A stretch of DNA of 64,000 nt, taken from the NCBI GenBank assembly GCA_034112085.1, contig JAWUWD010000038.1, positions 45,088 through 109,087 on the forward strand, given 5' to 3'. The DNA comes from JAWUWD01 sp034112085. Lineage in GTDB: Bacteria > Bacteroidota > Bacteroidia > Cytophagales > Cyclobacteriaceae. The position numbers were made by a program, and so were the translations under genes. Positions 52,802 through 62,858 of this stretch are shown here, one piece after another. Position 1 is the stretch's first letter, and every line of letters starts with the position of its first letter. The notes beneath the pieces are model-generated. The model was not told where the DNA came from. It saw only the letters and a program-made list of their open reading frames with translations, and ran no database searches.

Positions 52802-54670
52802 GTGCATAGAATATTATACTTGCTTGCCTTCTTTATTGTGGAACTATCAATAGCCCAGCCCACAGAATCAAAGCTAACTATACAAAAACGTGATTGGTCG
52901 AAAACCGAGTTATACGATAGTATCTATCAGCAAATTGAGATTACGGATGATCCAGAATACTTCAAATCATTACATGATATGGTGTATTTTGATGAGGAAA
53001 TAGCCGATTCTACTAAGTTAAAATTCATTTTTCGTGCAATAGAACGGACTAAGGAATTGGGGTTAGAGTATCACTATGCTCGTTTTATATTTTTCAAATC
53101 CATACTATCCACTCAGGCAGGAGATTATTCTAAAGCTATCGAATTGGCCAATGAGAGTATGCAGATTTTCTTAAACCTCAATGAATTTCTTGAAGTTTCA
53201 AGCTGTTACAATACTATCGGGGGAATGATGGCACATAAAGGGGATTTAGAGGCGGGGAAGACCTACTTGCTTAAAGCTCTTGAATATATTGACTTGGAGA
53301 AAAATGACTTTTCCTATGATAGGGTAAGAATAGATCACCTAACTGTATATGGAACCACCTTTTATTGGGATAATGATATGGACAGTGCTTTTCTACTCAC
53401 AAAGCAAGCATTAGATTTAGCTATTGAGAAGAACTTTACACGCCAAGAGGCATCTTGCCTCAATAATCTTGGGAGTATTTTTGAAAAAAAAAAGAACTAT
53501 CCTTTGGCTAAAGGGTATTTTGAGAAGGCCCTATGCGTTGCCCAACAGACACAAATGCAAACATTAAAAGCAAATGTTTACAAGCACTTGTCGGATATCT
53601 CGGTAGCTTCTAATCAGTTTGATTCTGCGTTTTATTTTTTAGACAAAGGATTAGATATCTGTAATCAGCATCATAGTTTTATTCCTATCCAACTAACTCT
53701 TTTAAGTAAAAAATCAAAATTGCTCGCGGAGAGGGGAGCGGCTGATCTTGCATATTCGCTTCAACTAGAACACATTGCGTTGAAAGATTCGTTTTTCACA
53801 CTTGAGAAAGAAAAAGAGATACAATGGGTAGAGGCAGAGTTTCATCTACAAAATAAAGACCGTGATATAAAAGCACTCTCCCAACAAGCTGCTATTCAAA
53901 CTTTAGAAATCAAACAAAAAAACCAAGCCTTGATCATTGTACTCTTTGTCGTTTTATTTATGGTATCTGTGGCTTATTTTGTTTATCGACAGCGATCTCT
54001 CAAAAAGCAACAGGCGCAAACAGAACTTGAGCAACGCTTCCTTCGCTCGCAAATGAATCCTCATTTCATATTCAATGCGCTAAATTCAATTCAGGAGTAC
54101 ATAGTACTCAATGAAAAAAAACAGGCTACTAAATACTTAGGAATGTTTGCGGATTTGATGCGAGTATATTTGCGACAAGGGAAGACAAAGACAATTTCTC
54201 TAGGTGAAGAAATTGAAGCTCTAAATATCTACCTCGAACTAGAAAAAATGCGGTTTGAAGATAGCCTGACATATACTATCACAGTAGAGGAAAATATTAA
54301 TACAGAACTCTTTGCCATTCCCTCATTACTCATTCAACCTTATGTGGAAAATGCATTAAAACATGGATTGTTACACAAAGAACAGGGCAGAAAGTTATCA
54401 ATTAAGTTTGGTTACTATGCCGAAAGCAAGCACCTGGTTTGTGAAATAGAAGATAATGGAATCGGAAGAAAAAAATCAATGAAAATTAATAAATTAAGGA
54501 ACCCGAACCATAAGTCATTTGCAAGTAGTGCCACAAAGAAACGGTTAGAATTGCTTAATTACGGTAGTAAAAAGATTATTGGTGAAGAAACTCAAGATTT
54601 ACTAGATTCTAATGGTTTGGCTAAAGGAACCAAGGTTATATTAAATATTCCTATGGAATTAGGAAATTGA
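52802..54670 (+). CDS. TPR-containing sensor kinase, LytS type
   Basis: The 622-residue protein starts at GTG 52802, which gives a good signal peptide (LYLLAFFIVELSIAQ). TPR repeats cover about 90-330 (ASCLNNLGSIFEKKKNYPLAKGYFEKAL), the membrane helix is near 377-397, and the kinase domain has H421 in MNPHFIFNALNSIQEY. The ATPase region has PSLLIQPYVENALKHGL and EDNGIGRKKS. It shares the linker LEQRFLRSQ with the preceding gene and is followed, 72 bases later, by a LytTR regulator, its evident partner. Confidence 0.92.
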   Translation: MHRILYLLAFFIVELSIAQPTESKLTIQKRDWSKTELYDSIYQQIEITDDPEYFKSLHDMVYFDEEIADSTKLKFIFRAIERTKELGLEYHYARFIFFKSILSTQAGDYSKAIELANESMQIFLNLNEFLEVSSCYNTIGGMMAHKGDLEAGKTYLLKALEYIDLEKNDFSYDRVRIDHLTVYGTTFYWDNDMDSAFLLTKQALDLAIEKNFTRQEASCLNNLGSIFEKKKNYPLAKGYFEKALCVAQQTQMQTLKANVYKHLSDISVASNQFDSAFYFLDKGLDICNQHHSFIPIQLTLLSKKSKLLAERGAADLAYSLQLEHIALKDSFFTLEKEKEIQWVEAEFHLQNKDRDIKALSQQAAIQTLEIKQKNQALIIVLFVVLFMVSVAYFVYRQRSLKKQQAQTELEQRFLRSQMNPHFIFNALNSIQEYIVLNEKKQATKYLGMFADLMRVYLRQGKTKTISLGEEIEALNIYLELEKMRFEDSLTYTITVEENINTELFAIPSLLIQPYVENALKHGLLHKEQGRKLSIKFGYYAESKHLVCEIEDNGIGRKKSMKINKLRNPNHKSFASSATKKRLELLNYGSKKIIGEETQDLLDSNGLAKGTKVILNIPMELGN

Positions 54671-54742
54671 TAGATGCAATTGGGAAGTTAGTGTTATTAA
54701 CCAATGCATTATTGGACTTATTTCGCAATAAATAATCTAAGG

Positions 54743-55492
54743 ATGAAGGCACTTATAATTGATGACGAACAAAAGGCAAGAAAACTCCTCAGGGTCCTTT
54801 TAGAGGAAAACTGCCCTCAAATAGCTGAAATTGAAGATGCTAAAAACTTACCCAATGGCATTAAGCTTATTCACTCATTTAGCCCTGACATTGTCTTTCT
54901 TGACATTGAAATGCCAGGTTATTCTGGTCTGCAATTATTAGAGTTTTTGACACCTGAGCAGATCAATTTCGAAATCATATTCACAACAGCATATAGTGAT
55001 TATGCCATAAAAGCATTCGAACTAAATGCGATCGACTATTTATTAAAACCTCTTCGCGATGAACAAGTAGAAGGTGCTGTTAATAAGGCGTTAAGCCAAT
55101 TGGGTAAATCAAAGGTAAGCGAACGTTTAGAAGAATTGAAGAACTCTTTTAAAGCTACCAATATTCGTAAGATAGGCTTACCTATCTCCAATGGCGTATT
55201 ATTTATTGAGTTCGATGATATAATTATGTTAGAAGCCGATCGAATGTACACCAAGGTGTTTACCCAAAACGATGGAGATGTTTTGGTGAGTAAACCAATG
55301 AAATTCTTTATAGATATACTAAAAGACTCCACAGAGTTTTATCGCCCACATCGATCCTACCTCATAAACCTGAAGCATATCAAGCAATATGTAAATCAGG
55401 ATGGCGGTTATATAGTTATGGATAACCAACAAAGTGTTGGTATTTCACGCGACAAAAAGGACGAGTTCTTTGAAGTATTACAGAGTAACTAA
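54743..55492 (+). CDS. LytTR response regulator downstream of the TPR kinases
   Basis: I take ATG 54743 (MKALIIDDEQKARKLL) as start; the 13 codons before it are not receiver-like. The 249 residues have D54 in VFLDIEMPGYSG, Lys in LLKPLRDEQ, and LytTR from about 145 (IIMLEADRMYTKVF ... FYRPHRSYLINLKHIKQYVNQDGGYIVM). It follows the two TPR kinases in an apparent operon and precedes the giant surface protein, whose upstream region holds a 21-base-period direct repeat. Confidence 0.94.
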   Translation: MKALIIDDEQKARKLLRVLLEENCPQIAEIEDAKNLPNGIKLIHSFSPDIVFLDIEMPGYSGLQLLEFLTPEQINFEIIFTTAYSDYAIKAFELNAIDYLLKPLRDEQVEGAVNKALSQLGKSKVSERLEELKNSFKATNIRKIGLPISNGVLFIEFDDIIMLEADRMYTKVFTQNDGDVLVSKPMKFFIDILKDSTEFYRPHRSYLINLKHIKQYVNQDGGYIVMDNQQSVGISRDKKDEFFEVLQSN

Positions 55493-55615
55493 CTTCTGCA
55501 GTTTGTCTGTACTAATGGGTTAAGATAAATAAATTTGACTTTTTTGATAAGCCATTTCTAGCTACAAGTAAAAACTTATAATTTATCAGGGTTAAATTGT
55601 CTTCTAGGTGAGTAC

Positions 55616-55659
55616 TTCCGAATCCCTTTCGGAAATCCAAAACTACACTTCGGAAATCC
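55616..55659 (+). promoter_or_regulatory. Direct repeats, candidate LytTR-binding site
   Basis: TTCGGAAATCC occurs at 55628-55638 and 55649-55659, start to start 21 bases. A related inverted/direct copy, TTCCGAATCCC, precedes at 55616-55626. LytTR regulators bind pairs of short direct repeats about two helical turns apart. The site lies 66 bases before the surface-protein ATG. Confidence 0.6.
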
Positions 55660-55724
55660 CATCAATAATCATTGCGCTAAGTGGTGCAGTTTTGTTTAGA
55701 AATTTTATCTAAACACAAATTATA

Positions 55725-58700
55725 ATGAACAAGAGTTTACCATTACTTATTGGAATGCTATTCAGTATTCTATCATTTGGACAAATCCCTACAATCAACC
55801 TATCTAGTGAATTTAAATTCAACAATGGTAGTATCATCAATACCGCTGCAAGTGGTATTAGCTTCTCGCAAACAGGATCTGCATTGACGCAAATAGCCAA
55901 TCGTGCTGGCGGAGTCGATCGGGCTATCAATCTCAATGGTGATTATTTACAAAGAGCAAACGATGCTACAAATAATATAAGCGTGAGTTATTGGGTCAAA
56001 ACATCTACCAACGATGCCAATAAGCGAGTAATTATCGATCAAACTGAACGTACTTCTGATACAGAGAATTCAACTCATACAGGTTGGTACACTTATTTGC
56101 AAAATGGCAAAATAGGAATAACTGGCAACTTCCAGTGGTATCATTCTAGTAATACAGCCGCAGGTAACACTGGATATATGGGGTACCAACACTTATTGTC
56201 TTCCGCAACTTTGAATGACGGTACTTGGCATCATGTAGGTGTCACGATGCGTGCCAGATGGTACAATTGGTTTAATGCTCCTTACGGCAGAACTGATAGA
56301 GTTGTTGAATGTCAATACATACTATATGTAGATGGGGTACAAGATGGGGTACTTACTCAACGACAAAACCTTGGTAATGCTCCAAGCCCCGCTATGAGGA
56401 GATTTACCAATAGCTCAAATATGGCAATAACTGTTGGTGACATCAGAACTGGGAACTCTGCAAGTACGTTCGAAGAAGGATTTGATGACTTTAGATATTA
56501 TAGACAAGTTATCAATGCTGCAGAAATGGCCCAATTGGCAGCTGAAACTGCCTGTGCTGGAAGTACTTCCGTCACCGCCATTGCACAAGACATCACTATC
56601 CAGCTAGATGTCAATGGCAACGCACTTATCTCAGCAGCTGATGTGAACAATGGCTCTGAAACCAGTTGTGGAGAAGCAGCCAATGTTAGTATTGATAAAA
56701 CATTTTTTACATGTGCTGACTTAGGCACCAACAACGTGACACTCACTTCAGATGACGGAGAAGGCAATACCAACACCACAGTTGCGATAGTTACCGTAGA
56801 GCCTTTGATTACTGTAGCTACTGTTTACAATGTGCCGATAGAGTTAGATGCATCTGGCAATGCCACATTGGCTGCGGCTGATTTGGACAATAGCAGTACA
56901 TCCTCATGTGCTGGACCTTTGACTTTGAGTGTCGATAAGTCAAGCTTCACTTGTGCTGATCTTGGCAGCCAGTCAGTAATACTCACTGTTGCAGACGCCA
57001 ATGGTAATATGTCATCAGCAACTGGTCTTGTGTACGTACGAGATGTCACTCCACCTGTGGTAGTCACTCAAGATATATCTGTAGTGCTCGGTGCCAATGG
57101 AACTGCAAGCATCACTACAGCACAAATAGACAATGGCTCAACCGACAACTGTGGGTCTTTGACTTTATCGCTATCCAAATCACTATTCACCTGTGATGAT
57201 TTAGGGGCAAATACAGTTACTTTGACAGCTACTGCCAGCGGGAGTGGTAGTGCAGCAACTTTAATCGCTACTGAGACTGCAACAGTAACCGTAACTTCTA
57301 GTATAATCGACCAGACTGTCACTTCTGCAAGCAGCACATTTTGTCCAGATGGCAGCCCTTCGGCAAGTACTACTATAAGCACGGGGAGTTCCGAGACAGG
57401 AAAGAAATACTACTTAAGAAAAAGTACGGATAACTCAACGGTAGATGGGCCAATACCAGGTACTGGAAGTGGTCTTACGTTCAATACTGGGACTTTATCT
57501 GAGACTACTAAGTTCAATGTATTCGCTATTCCTGATCCAGTAGCAGCAATAGGAACAGCGTTGGAATTCGATGGGATTAATGATAAGGTGCAAACCACGT
57601 ATTCACTGCCAACTACTAGTACATTAACAATAGAAGCGATGTTTTACCCGAATTCATCAAAATTTGCTAGAATTATTTCAAACTACCGTGGATCCAATGG
57701 ACTAGCTCCTGGTGAATTTGATATAGACAATGCTGACTTAGGTGGTGGTGTTGGTAGAGGGCTTAGATTTATTCTCGCTGATGTGAATGGCACCCCGCAC
57801 CTATATGGCGTGCCTAATGCTCTTACGCTCAATGCTTGGAATCATATTGCCGTTACATTTGATCAAGGTGTAATCAAACTATTCGTAAATGGAATACAGG
57901 TAGGAACTTCTACTGCTCCATTTTCATCTATTCCAGCAAATAATAAGGGAGTGGCTTTAGGAGAAGATAGAATTGAAGGGTATCCAGAATATTACGATGG
58001 TAAAATGGATGAAGTACGATTCTGGAATACAGTAAGGACCCCAGCTGAAATAGTAGCCAATAAAGATAAGTGCTTGTTAGGAAATGAAACTGGCTTGGAA
58101 GCATATTTCAACTTTGAAGATGCATCTGGAACTACCTTGACAGAATCTGTAAGCGGGAAGAATGGCACCCTACTTAATATGGACAATGCCGATTGGGTCA
58201 GTGGAACTACACTGACTTGTGCTTCAGGATGTGGATCGCAGATGGCAACAGAAGTGACTATTGGAGACAATGTCGCACCAACTGCAGTAGCGAAAAACAT
58301 AACTGTACAATATGCAAGTAATGGTGAAGCTTCAGTAGTGGCCTCAGATTTGAATGATGGCTCAACTGACAACTGCACTTCGACTGCTAACCTTGTCTAT
58401 AGTTTGGATAAAGCTAGTTTTACATGTGACGATTTAGGAGTCAATGCTGTAATACTTAGCGTGACTGATGAAGGTGGTAATACCGCTACTGCTTCCGCTA
58501 CTGTTACCGTTACTTCTAGTGTCACAAGCGAAACAGTCGCTATAGAAAGTAACAATATATGTGAAGGAGAGGCTACAATAGTAACCATTCCAAATTCTGT
58601 AGTAGGTGTAAACTACTATTTACGGAATGACGCCAATGATGCTACAATCGGTGCTGTAGTAGAAGGAACTGGAAGTGCAATTGATTTCAACACTGGAGCA

Positions 58701-61700
58701 TTGAATGCAAATACGACATTCAATGTCTATGGGAAAGAAGTTGCTACTGCTTCTGCCAATCAAGCGTTGGACTTTGATGGGACTAATGACTATGTGGAAA
58801 CTGGTGTAAACGCTGCGTTTAACTATGGTACTGCGTATACCATGGAATCATGGGTGAAAACACCCTTACCAGGGAATACCGCTCAACGACCAATATTCTC
58901 CATAGGAAATAGCGCTACTAGTGAGATTGAATTCTATATACAAGCAGGTACTAATAAGCTTGTAATCACCCATGATAGAGGTCAACCAGTTACATACAAT
59001 GCATATAGATCTACAATACCACCCAACAATGTGTGGTTTCACCTTGCAGTGACTTATGATGCAACTGGTCTGAAGGTGTACTATAATGGCGTGCAACAAG
59101 GGGTCGATATATTGCAATTAAATAGCCCAATGACTGTGTCAGGGGCTAATACAGTGAAAATAGGAAAAATTACAAACACCGCATTTGGAACAAATGGAGC
59201 TCAATTATTGGGGCAACTAGATGATGTTCGTTTATGGAGTGTCGCTCGATCTGGTGCTGAAATCAATGCAAGTAAAGACAACTGTCTTACAGGTAGTGAG
59301 ACAGGTCTAGAAGCCTATTATAATTTCGATGAGACGAGTGGTACAGTAGCTACAGACTTGGCCAATGGAAATAACGGCACGCTGACCAATATGGATCCAG
59401 CAACAGATCGAATCGCCAGCACAACTGGGATTACTTGTATTACTCCAATTTGTGGTGTCGAAATGTCTAATACTGTTACAGTATCTACAGATGACACGAG
59501 TAACCCTACAGTCATTACAAGAACACTGACTGCTGCATTGGGAAATAATACTTCTGTATCGATCACTCCAGCACAGATAGATAATGGCTCTATGGATAAT
59601 TGTACAGCAACGGCAAGTCTGATCCGAAGTTTGGATGTGACTTCATTTACAATTGCTGATCTTGGAGCAAATACAGTAACACTAACCGTTGAGGATGCTA
59701 ATGGCAACATTGGTACAGCTACTGCTATTGTCAATGTGATTGACAAGTTGAGTCAAACTATCGACTTTACCGCTGTTACGAACAAAATGTATGGCGCTAG
59801 CGATTTTGAGTTACAAGCTACCTCAAATGCTGGATTATCAGTAAGTTACTCAGTGATAGATGGGCCAGCAACGATCAATGGACCAGTAGTTACAATCACT
59901 GGAATAGGTTCTATCACCCTTGAGGCTTCTCAAGCTGGGGACAATGACTATGCTCCTGCCAACCCTGTTCAACATATAATTGAAGTAGCCAAAGCTCCAC
60001 TTACTGTTGAAGCAGATAATAAGACCATCGTTTTTGGAGAGGCTTTACCTACTTTGACATTTTCATATTCTGGGTTTGTCAATGCTGAATCGGCATCCTC
60101 ATTATCAAGTGTACCTGCAGTAAGTACTACAGCCTTGGCTTCAAGCGATGCAGGGTCATACCCTATCAATATGACAGGCGGATCAGCTGACAATTATGAA
60201 TTGTCTTTGGCCGATGCTTTACTGACTATTTCAAAAGCAAGTCAATCGATTACGGCAGATGTGATCACAAATAAATTTAACGATGATCAACCATTTGATA
60301 TTACTGCAACTAGTACTTCCGGACTGGATTTGACTCTTGCTATTAGCGGACCAGCTAGTCTTCAGGGAAATACTGTAACACTTAATGAAACTCTTGGAGT
60401 GGTAACTATTACAATATCACAAGAAGGAGATGTCAACTACCTAGCAGCAGAGAGCACCGTACTTAGCTTTGAAGTACTTGACGTTTGCGCTTCTTTGGTA
60501 TTCTCTTCTACCACTATATCCAATGCGAACTGTTCAGGTACTGCTACAGGAAGTATCGATATTTCTGTCATGGGAGGAACCGCTCCATATTCATACAGCT
60601 GGTCAGATGAAACGTCAGCTGAAGATTTAACTGGACTGGCAGCTGGAGTTTATACAGTAACAGTCACAGATGGTAAAAACTGTTCGATTTCAAATCAATT
60701 CACAGTATCTGAGCCAACACTACTTCAGATTGCGTCAAGTAGCACTTCGACATCATGTTTCGGAGCGGCTGCAGGTAGTATAGATATAACTGTGACTGGA
60801 GGAACATCACCTTACTCCTATGAATGGAGCAACGATGCTTCAACTGAAGATGTAGCTGGCTTATTAGCTGGTATCTACACATTAGTAGTCACTGATGATA
60901 ATAATTGTACGGCAAGAGTTACTGTAGATGTAGCAGAACCAACTGCTATCAATATTGTACCAAGTAGTTTGCCAGTTTCCTGTTTTGGATCAGCTACGGG
61001 TAGTATTGATGTAAGTGTGTCTGGTGGATCACCAGGTGAAGGCGGTGCATATAGCTATAGTTGGAATAACGGAGCAACTACCCAAGATTTGTCAGATTTA
61101 TTGGCTGGCAGTTATACTTTGACTGTGACAGATAGCAATGATTGTACATCGACAGTTACTGTCGATGTAACAGAACCAACTGCTATTAATATTGTGCCAA
61201 GTAGTTTGCCAGCTTCATGTTTTGGGTCAGCTACAGGTAGTATTGATGTAAGCGTGTCTGGTGGATCACCAGGTGAAGGCGGTGCATATAGCTATAGTTG
61301 GAATAACGGAGCGACTACCCAAGATTTGTCAGATTTATTAACTGGTAGCTACACATTAGTAGTCACTGATGATAATAATTGTACTGCGACAGTTACTGTA
61401 GATGTAACAGAACCAACTGCTATCCAAATAACTTCAACGACTACAGATGTAATTGATGGGAATGACGGTGCAGCAGACATTACTGTCACTGGTGGAACCG
61501 TAATAAAAGGTGATTATGCCTATAGTTGGAGTAATGGTGAGACAAATCAAAATTTATCAGGAGTGATCGGTGGAGACTATACCGTGACAGTGACGGATAG
61601 CAATGGTTGTTCTGAATCTCATACACTAACTGTAGGTGATATAGTCTTGGCCACGGAAATGGACTTGGATAATTCAAGTTTTAGTTACTATCCAAATCCA

Positions 61701-61922
61701 GCGAAAGGTTACTTAACTATAGAAGCTTCATTTGAAAACGCAAGGGCAGTTGAAGTGCAGCTCATGGATATGTCAGGACGTGTGCTAACAGTTAAGAAAC
61801 TTTCCGCCTCTGATCAACTCTCTACGACCATGGATGTGAGCAACTTCAAATCAGGTCAATACCTCCTTGTACTTAAGACAGATAACACACAAAGAGTTGA
61901 AAGAATTACAATTACACATTAA
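55725..61922 (+). CDS. Giant T9SS-secreted surface protein with LamG, HYR-like, MBG and SprB repeats
   Basis: The 2065-residue protein has a signal peptide (LFSILSFGQ), three concanavalin/LamG-like domains (about 20-270, 612-830, 1010-1245) and HYR-like modules between them (repeated SxDKxxFTCADLGxxxVxLT; about 280-535, 845-920, 1250-1340). MBG-type modules follow (about 1345-1585; PLTVEADNKTIVFGEALPTLTF), then five SprB repeats (about 1590-1970; SCFGSATGSIDVSVSGG). A T9SS type A sorting domain ends it (SYYPNPAKGYLTIEASF ... GQYLLVLK). Such proteins are exported by the gliding-linked type IX system and anchored outside as adhesins. Likely under the LytTR regulator just upstream. Confidence 0.92.
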   Translation: MNKSLPLLIGMLFSILSFGQIPTINLSSEFKFNNGSIINTAASGISFSQTGSALTQIANRAGGVDRAINLNGDYLQRANDATNNISVSYWVKTSTNDANKRVIIDQTERTSDTENSTHTGWYTYLQNGKIGITGNFQWYHSSNTAAGNTGYMGYQHLLSSATLNDGTWHHVGVTMRARWYNWFNAPYGRTDRVVECQYILYVDGVQDGVLTQRQNLGNAPSPAMRRFTNSSNMAITVGDIRTGNSASTFEEGFDDFRYYRQVINAAEMAQLAAETACAGSTSVTAIAQDITIQLDVNGNALISAADVNNGSETSCGEAANVSIDKTFFTCADLGTNNVTLTSDDGEGNTNTTVAIVTVEPLITVATVYNVPIELDASGNATLAAADLDNSSTSSCAGPLTLSVDKSSFTCADLGSQSVILTVADANGNMSSATGLVYVRDVTPPVVVTQDISVVLGANGTASITTAQIDNGSTDNCGSLTLSLSKSLFTCDDLGANTVTLTATASGSGSAATLIATETATVTVTSSIIDQTVTSASSTFCPDGSPSASTTISTGSSETGKKYYLRKSTDNSTVDGPIPGTGSGLTFNTGTLSETTKFNVFAIPDPVAAIGTALEFDGINDKVQTTYSLPTTSTLTIEAMFYPNSSKFARIISNYRGSNGLAPGEFDIDNADLGGGVGRGLRFILADVNGTPHLYGVPNALTLNAWNHIAVTFDQGVIKLFVNGIQVGTSTAPFSSIPANNKGVALGEDRIEGYPEYYDGKMDEVRFWNTVRTPAEIVANKDKCLLGNETGLEAYFNFEDASGTTLTESVSGKNGTLLNMDNADWVSGTTLTCASGCGSQMATEVTIGDNVAPTAVAKNITVQYASNGEASVVASDLNDGSTDNCTSTANLVYSLDKASFTCDDLGVNAVILSVTDEGGNTATASATVTVTSSVTSETVAIESNNICEGEATIVTIPNSVVGVNYYLRNDANDATIGAVVEGTGSAIDFNTGALNANTTFNVYGKEVATASANQALDFDGTNDYVETGVNAAFNYGTAYTMESWVKTPLPGNTAQRPIFSIGNSATSEIEFYIQAGTNKLVITHDRGQPVTYNAYRSTIPPNNVWFHLAVTYDATGLKVYYNGVQQGVDILQLNSPMTVSGANTVKIGKITNTAFGTNGAQLLGQLDDVRLWSVARSGAEINASKDNCLTGSETGLEAYYNFDETSGTVATDLANGNNGTLTNMDPATDRIASTTGITCITPICGVEMSNTVTVSTDDTSNPTVITRTLTAALGNNTSVSITPAQIDNGSMDNCTATASLIRSLDVTSFTIADLGANTVTLTVEDANGNIGTATAIVNVIDKLSQTIDFTAVTNKMYGASDFELQATSNAGLSVSYSVIDGPATINGPVVTITGIGSITLEASQAGDNDYAPANPVQHIIEVAKAPLTVEADNKTIVFGEALPTLTFSYSGFVNAESASSLSSVPAVSTTALASSDAGSYPINMTGGSADNYELSLADALLTISKASQSITADVITNKFNDDQPFDITATSTSGLDLTLAISGPASLQGNTVTLNETLGVVTITISQEGDVNYLAAESTVLSFEVLDVCASLVFSSTTISNANCSGTATGSIDISVMGGTAPYSYSWSDETSAEDLTGLAAGVYTVTVTDGKNCSISNQFTVSEPTLLQIASSSTSTSCFGAAAGSIDITVTGGTSPYSYEWSNDASTEDVAGLLAGIYTLVVTDDNNCTARVTVDVAEPTAINIVPSSLPVSCFGSATGSIDVSVSGGSPGEGGAYSYSWNNGATTQDLSDLLAGSYTLTVTDSNDCTSTVTVDVTEPTAINIVPSSLPASCFGSATGSIDVSVSGGSPGEGGAYSYSWNNGATTQDLSDLLTGSYTLVVTDDNNCTATVTVDVTEPTAIQITSTTTDVIDGNDGAADITVTGGTVIKGDYAYSWSNGETNQNLSGVIGGDYTVTVTDSNGCSESHTLTVGDIVLATEMDLDNSSFSYYPNPAKGYLTIEASFENARAVEVQLMDMSGRVLTVKKLSASDQLSTTMDVSNFKSGQYLLVLKTDNTQRVERITITH
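60732..61430 (+). repeat. Tandem SprB repeats with a 237-base period
   Basis: Within the surface-protein gene, the units beginning GTAGTTTGCC at 60964 and 61201 are nearly identical for about 150 bases and lie exactly 237 bases (79 codons) apart. The end of the second unit instead matches the end of the preceding unit: 36 bases at 61349-61384 are identical to 60875-60910. Confidence 0.85.
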
Positions 61923-61934
61923 ATAAAACAGAAG

Positions 61935-62381
61935 ATGACAATTATAAAAAATACACTATTCATAATAGCTGCCGCAATGATCACACTTGGGTGTGGCGAA
62001 GACGATAGTCCTACAATTGATCCAATACAGCAAGTAGTAGATGGCTTAGAGAAAACTTGGAGTGCTACTTCAGTTACTTTTCAAAGTCAAGATGTCACGG
62101 CTAACTGGGGTGGGTTTACACTCGCGTTTGATCAAAACAAAGGCTATACAGCAACTTCATTGTCGGATGAAAGCGTAGTGGTTTGGCCAACATCAGGGAG
62201 CTATTCTTTCCCTAATCTCGAAAACGCAAATTCAGTGCTAAGAAGTGATGGTGTTCAAATCAGTATTGAAGATTTGACCGATACCAATGTAAGGCTAGTA
62301 TTCCAGATCTCAGGAAGAAATGAAGGAGGTAGAGAAGATGCCTTAATAGGCGAATGGGCTTTTGTAATGACCGGTAACTAA
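61935..62381 (+). CDS. Small lipoprotein downstream of the surface protein
   Basis: The 148-residue protein has a lipoprotein signal ending ITLGCGEDD, where acidic residues after the cysteine favour surface export in Bacteroidota. The body is short and beta-rich (WSATSVTFQSQDVTANWGGFTLAFDQNKGYTATS ... LIGEWAFVMTG) and resembles lipocalin-like or DUF-type domains in which WxxxS and GxWxF strands recur; the family is not certain. It starts 12 bases after the surface-protein stop, so the two are co-transcribed, with a strong terminator after it. Confidence 0.8.
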   Translation: MTIIKNTLFIIAAAMITLGCGEDDSPTIDPIQQVVDGLEKTWSATSVTFQSQDVTANWGGFTLAFDQNKGYTATSLSDESVVVWPTSGSYSFPNLENANSVLRSDGVQISIEDLTDTNVRLVFQISGRNEGGREDALIGEWAFVMTGN

Positions 62382-62402
62382 CTCTTTTGACAATAACAAT
62401 TA

Positions 62403-62438
62403 ACAAAAAAGCGCGATGTATATATATCGCGCTTTTTT
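62403..62438 (+). terminator. Intrinsic terminator of the surface-protein operon
   Basis: AAAAAAGCGCGAT and ATCGCGCTTTTTT are inverted around a TA-rich loop. The A and T tracts on both sides make it bidirectional in principle. Confidence 0.92.
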
Positions 62439-62858
62439 ATTATCTGAACTACTCAATAACGAGTACTTCTAAGCTTTGATAAAGAAAACTTCCTTTTTTA
62501 TCAAAGCTTAGACGATTGTCATTTTGAGCAACAATTTACTCTCAACCTTGTCGAATATATTTTACGAAATGTTTCGAACTGAACATAAATAACCTGTAGC
62601 TTTTGAAAAATTGAGAATGATTTTGGCAATAGTTTTCATCTGTCTTTTTTCTACTCTAGAAAGTCAAAGATTTACTAGAGGTCAATAAAAACTAAAGATT
62701 ACCTCGAAGAGCTATCCTAACAAACACACAAATAAGATTCAGGTGAATGGTGAAGTTGGATCGAGTTAAGTTTCAATTCACAACTGAACTCTTATGTTTT
62801 CATGTTGATTGGCAGACCATATTTTTAAGGTATCTTGCAATTCAAAATCAATTGAACC
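62439..62858. other. Intergenic region with a long hairpin
   Basis: No gene is visible in these 420 bases. A perfect 15-base inverted repeat (arms 62469-62483 and 62497-62511, 13-base loop) follows the operon terminator and has no T tract. A promoter for the next gene is at 62809-62838. The rest shows nothing I can name. Confidence 0.6.
62809..62838 (+). promoter_or_regulatory. Promoter of the truncated TPR sensor gene
   Basis: TTG (62809-62811), 19 bases, TATCTTGC (62831-62838). It keeps the spacing of the Bacteroidota consensus with two mismatches in the -7 box, and lies 20 bases before ATG 62859. Confidence 0.45.

Noticed and set aside
60732..61430. Regular repeats as a possible CRISPR array
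   Set aside because: The period is 237 bases and the repeats are protein-coding SprB modules; there are no short repeats with unique spacers.
55725..61922. Many open frames of 60-140 codons on the minus strand inside the surface-protein gene
   Set aside because: They are shadows of a repetitive, Thr/Ser-rich coding sequence. They have low-complexity Val/Ser/Leu composition, no start context and no family motifs.
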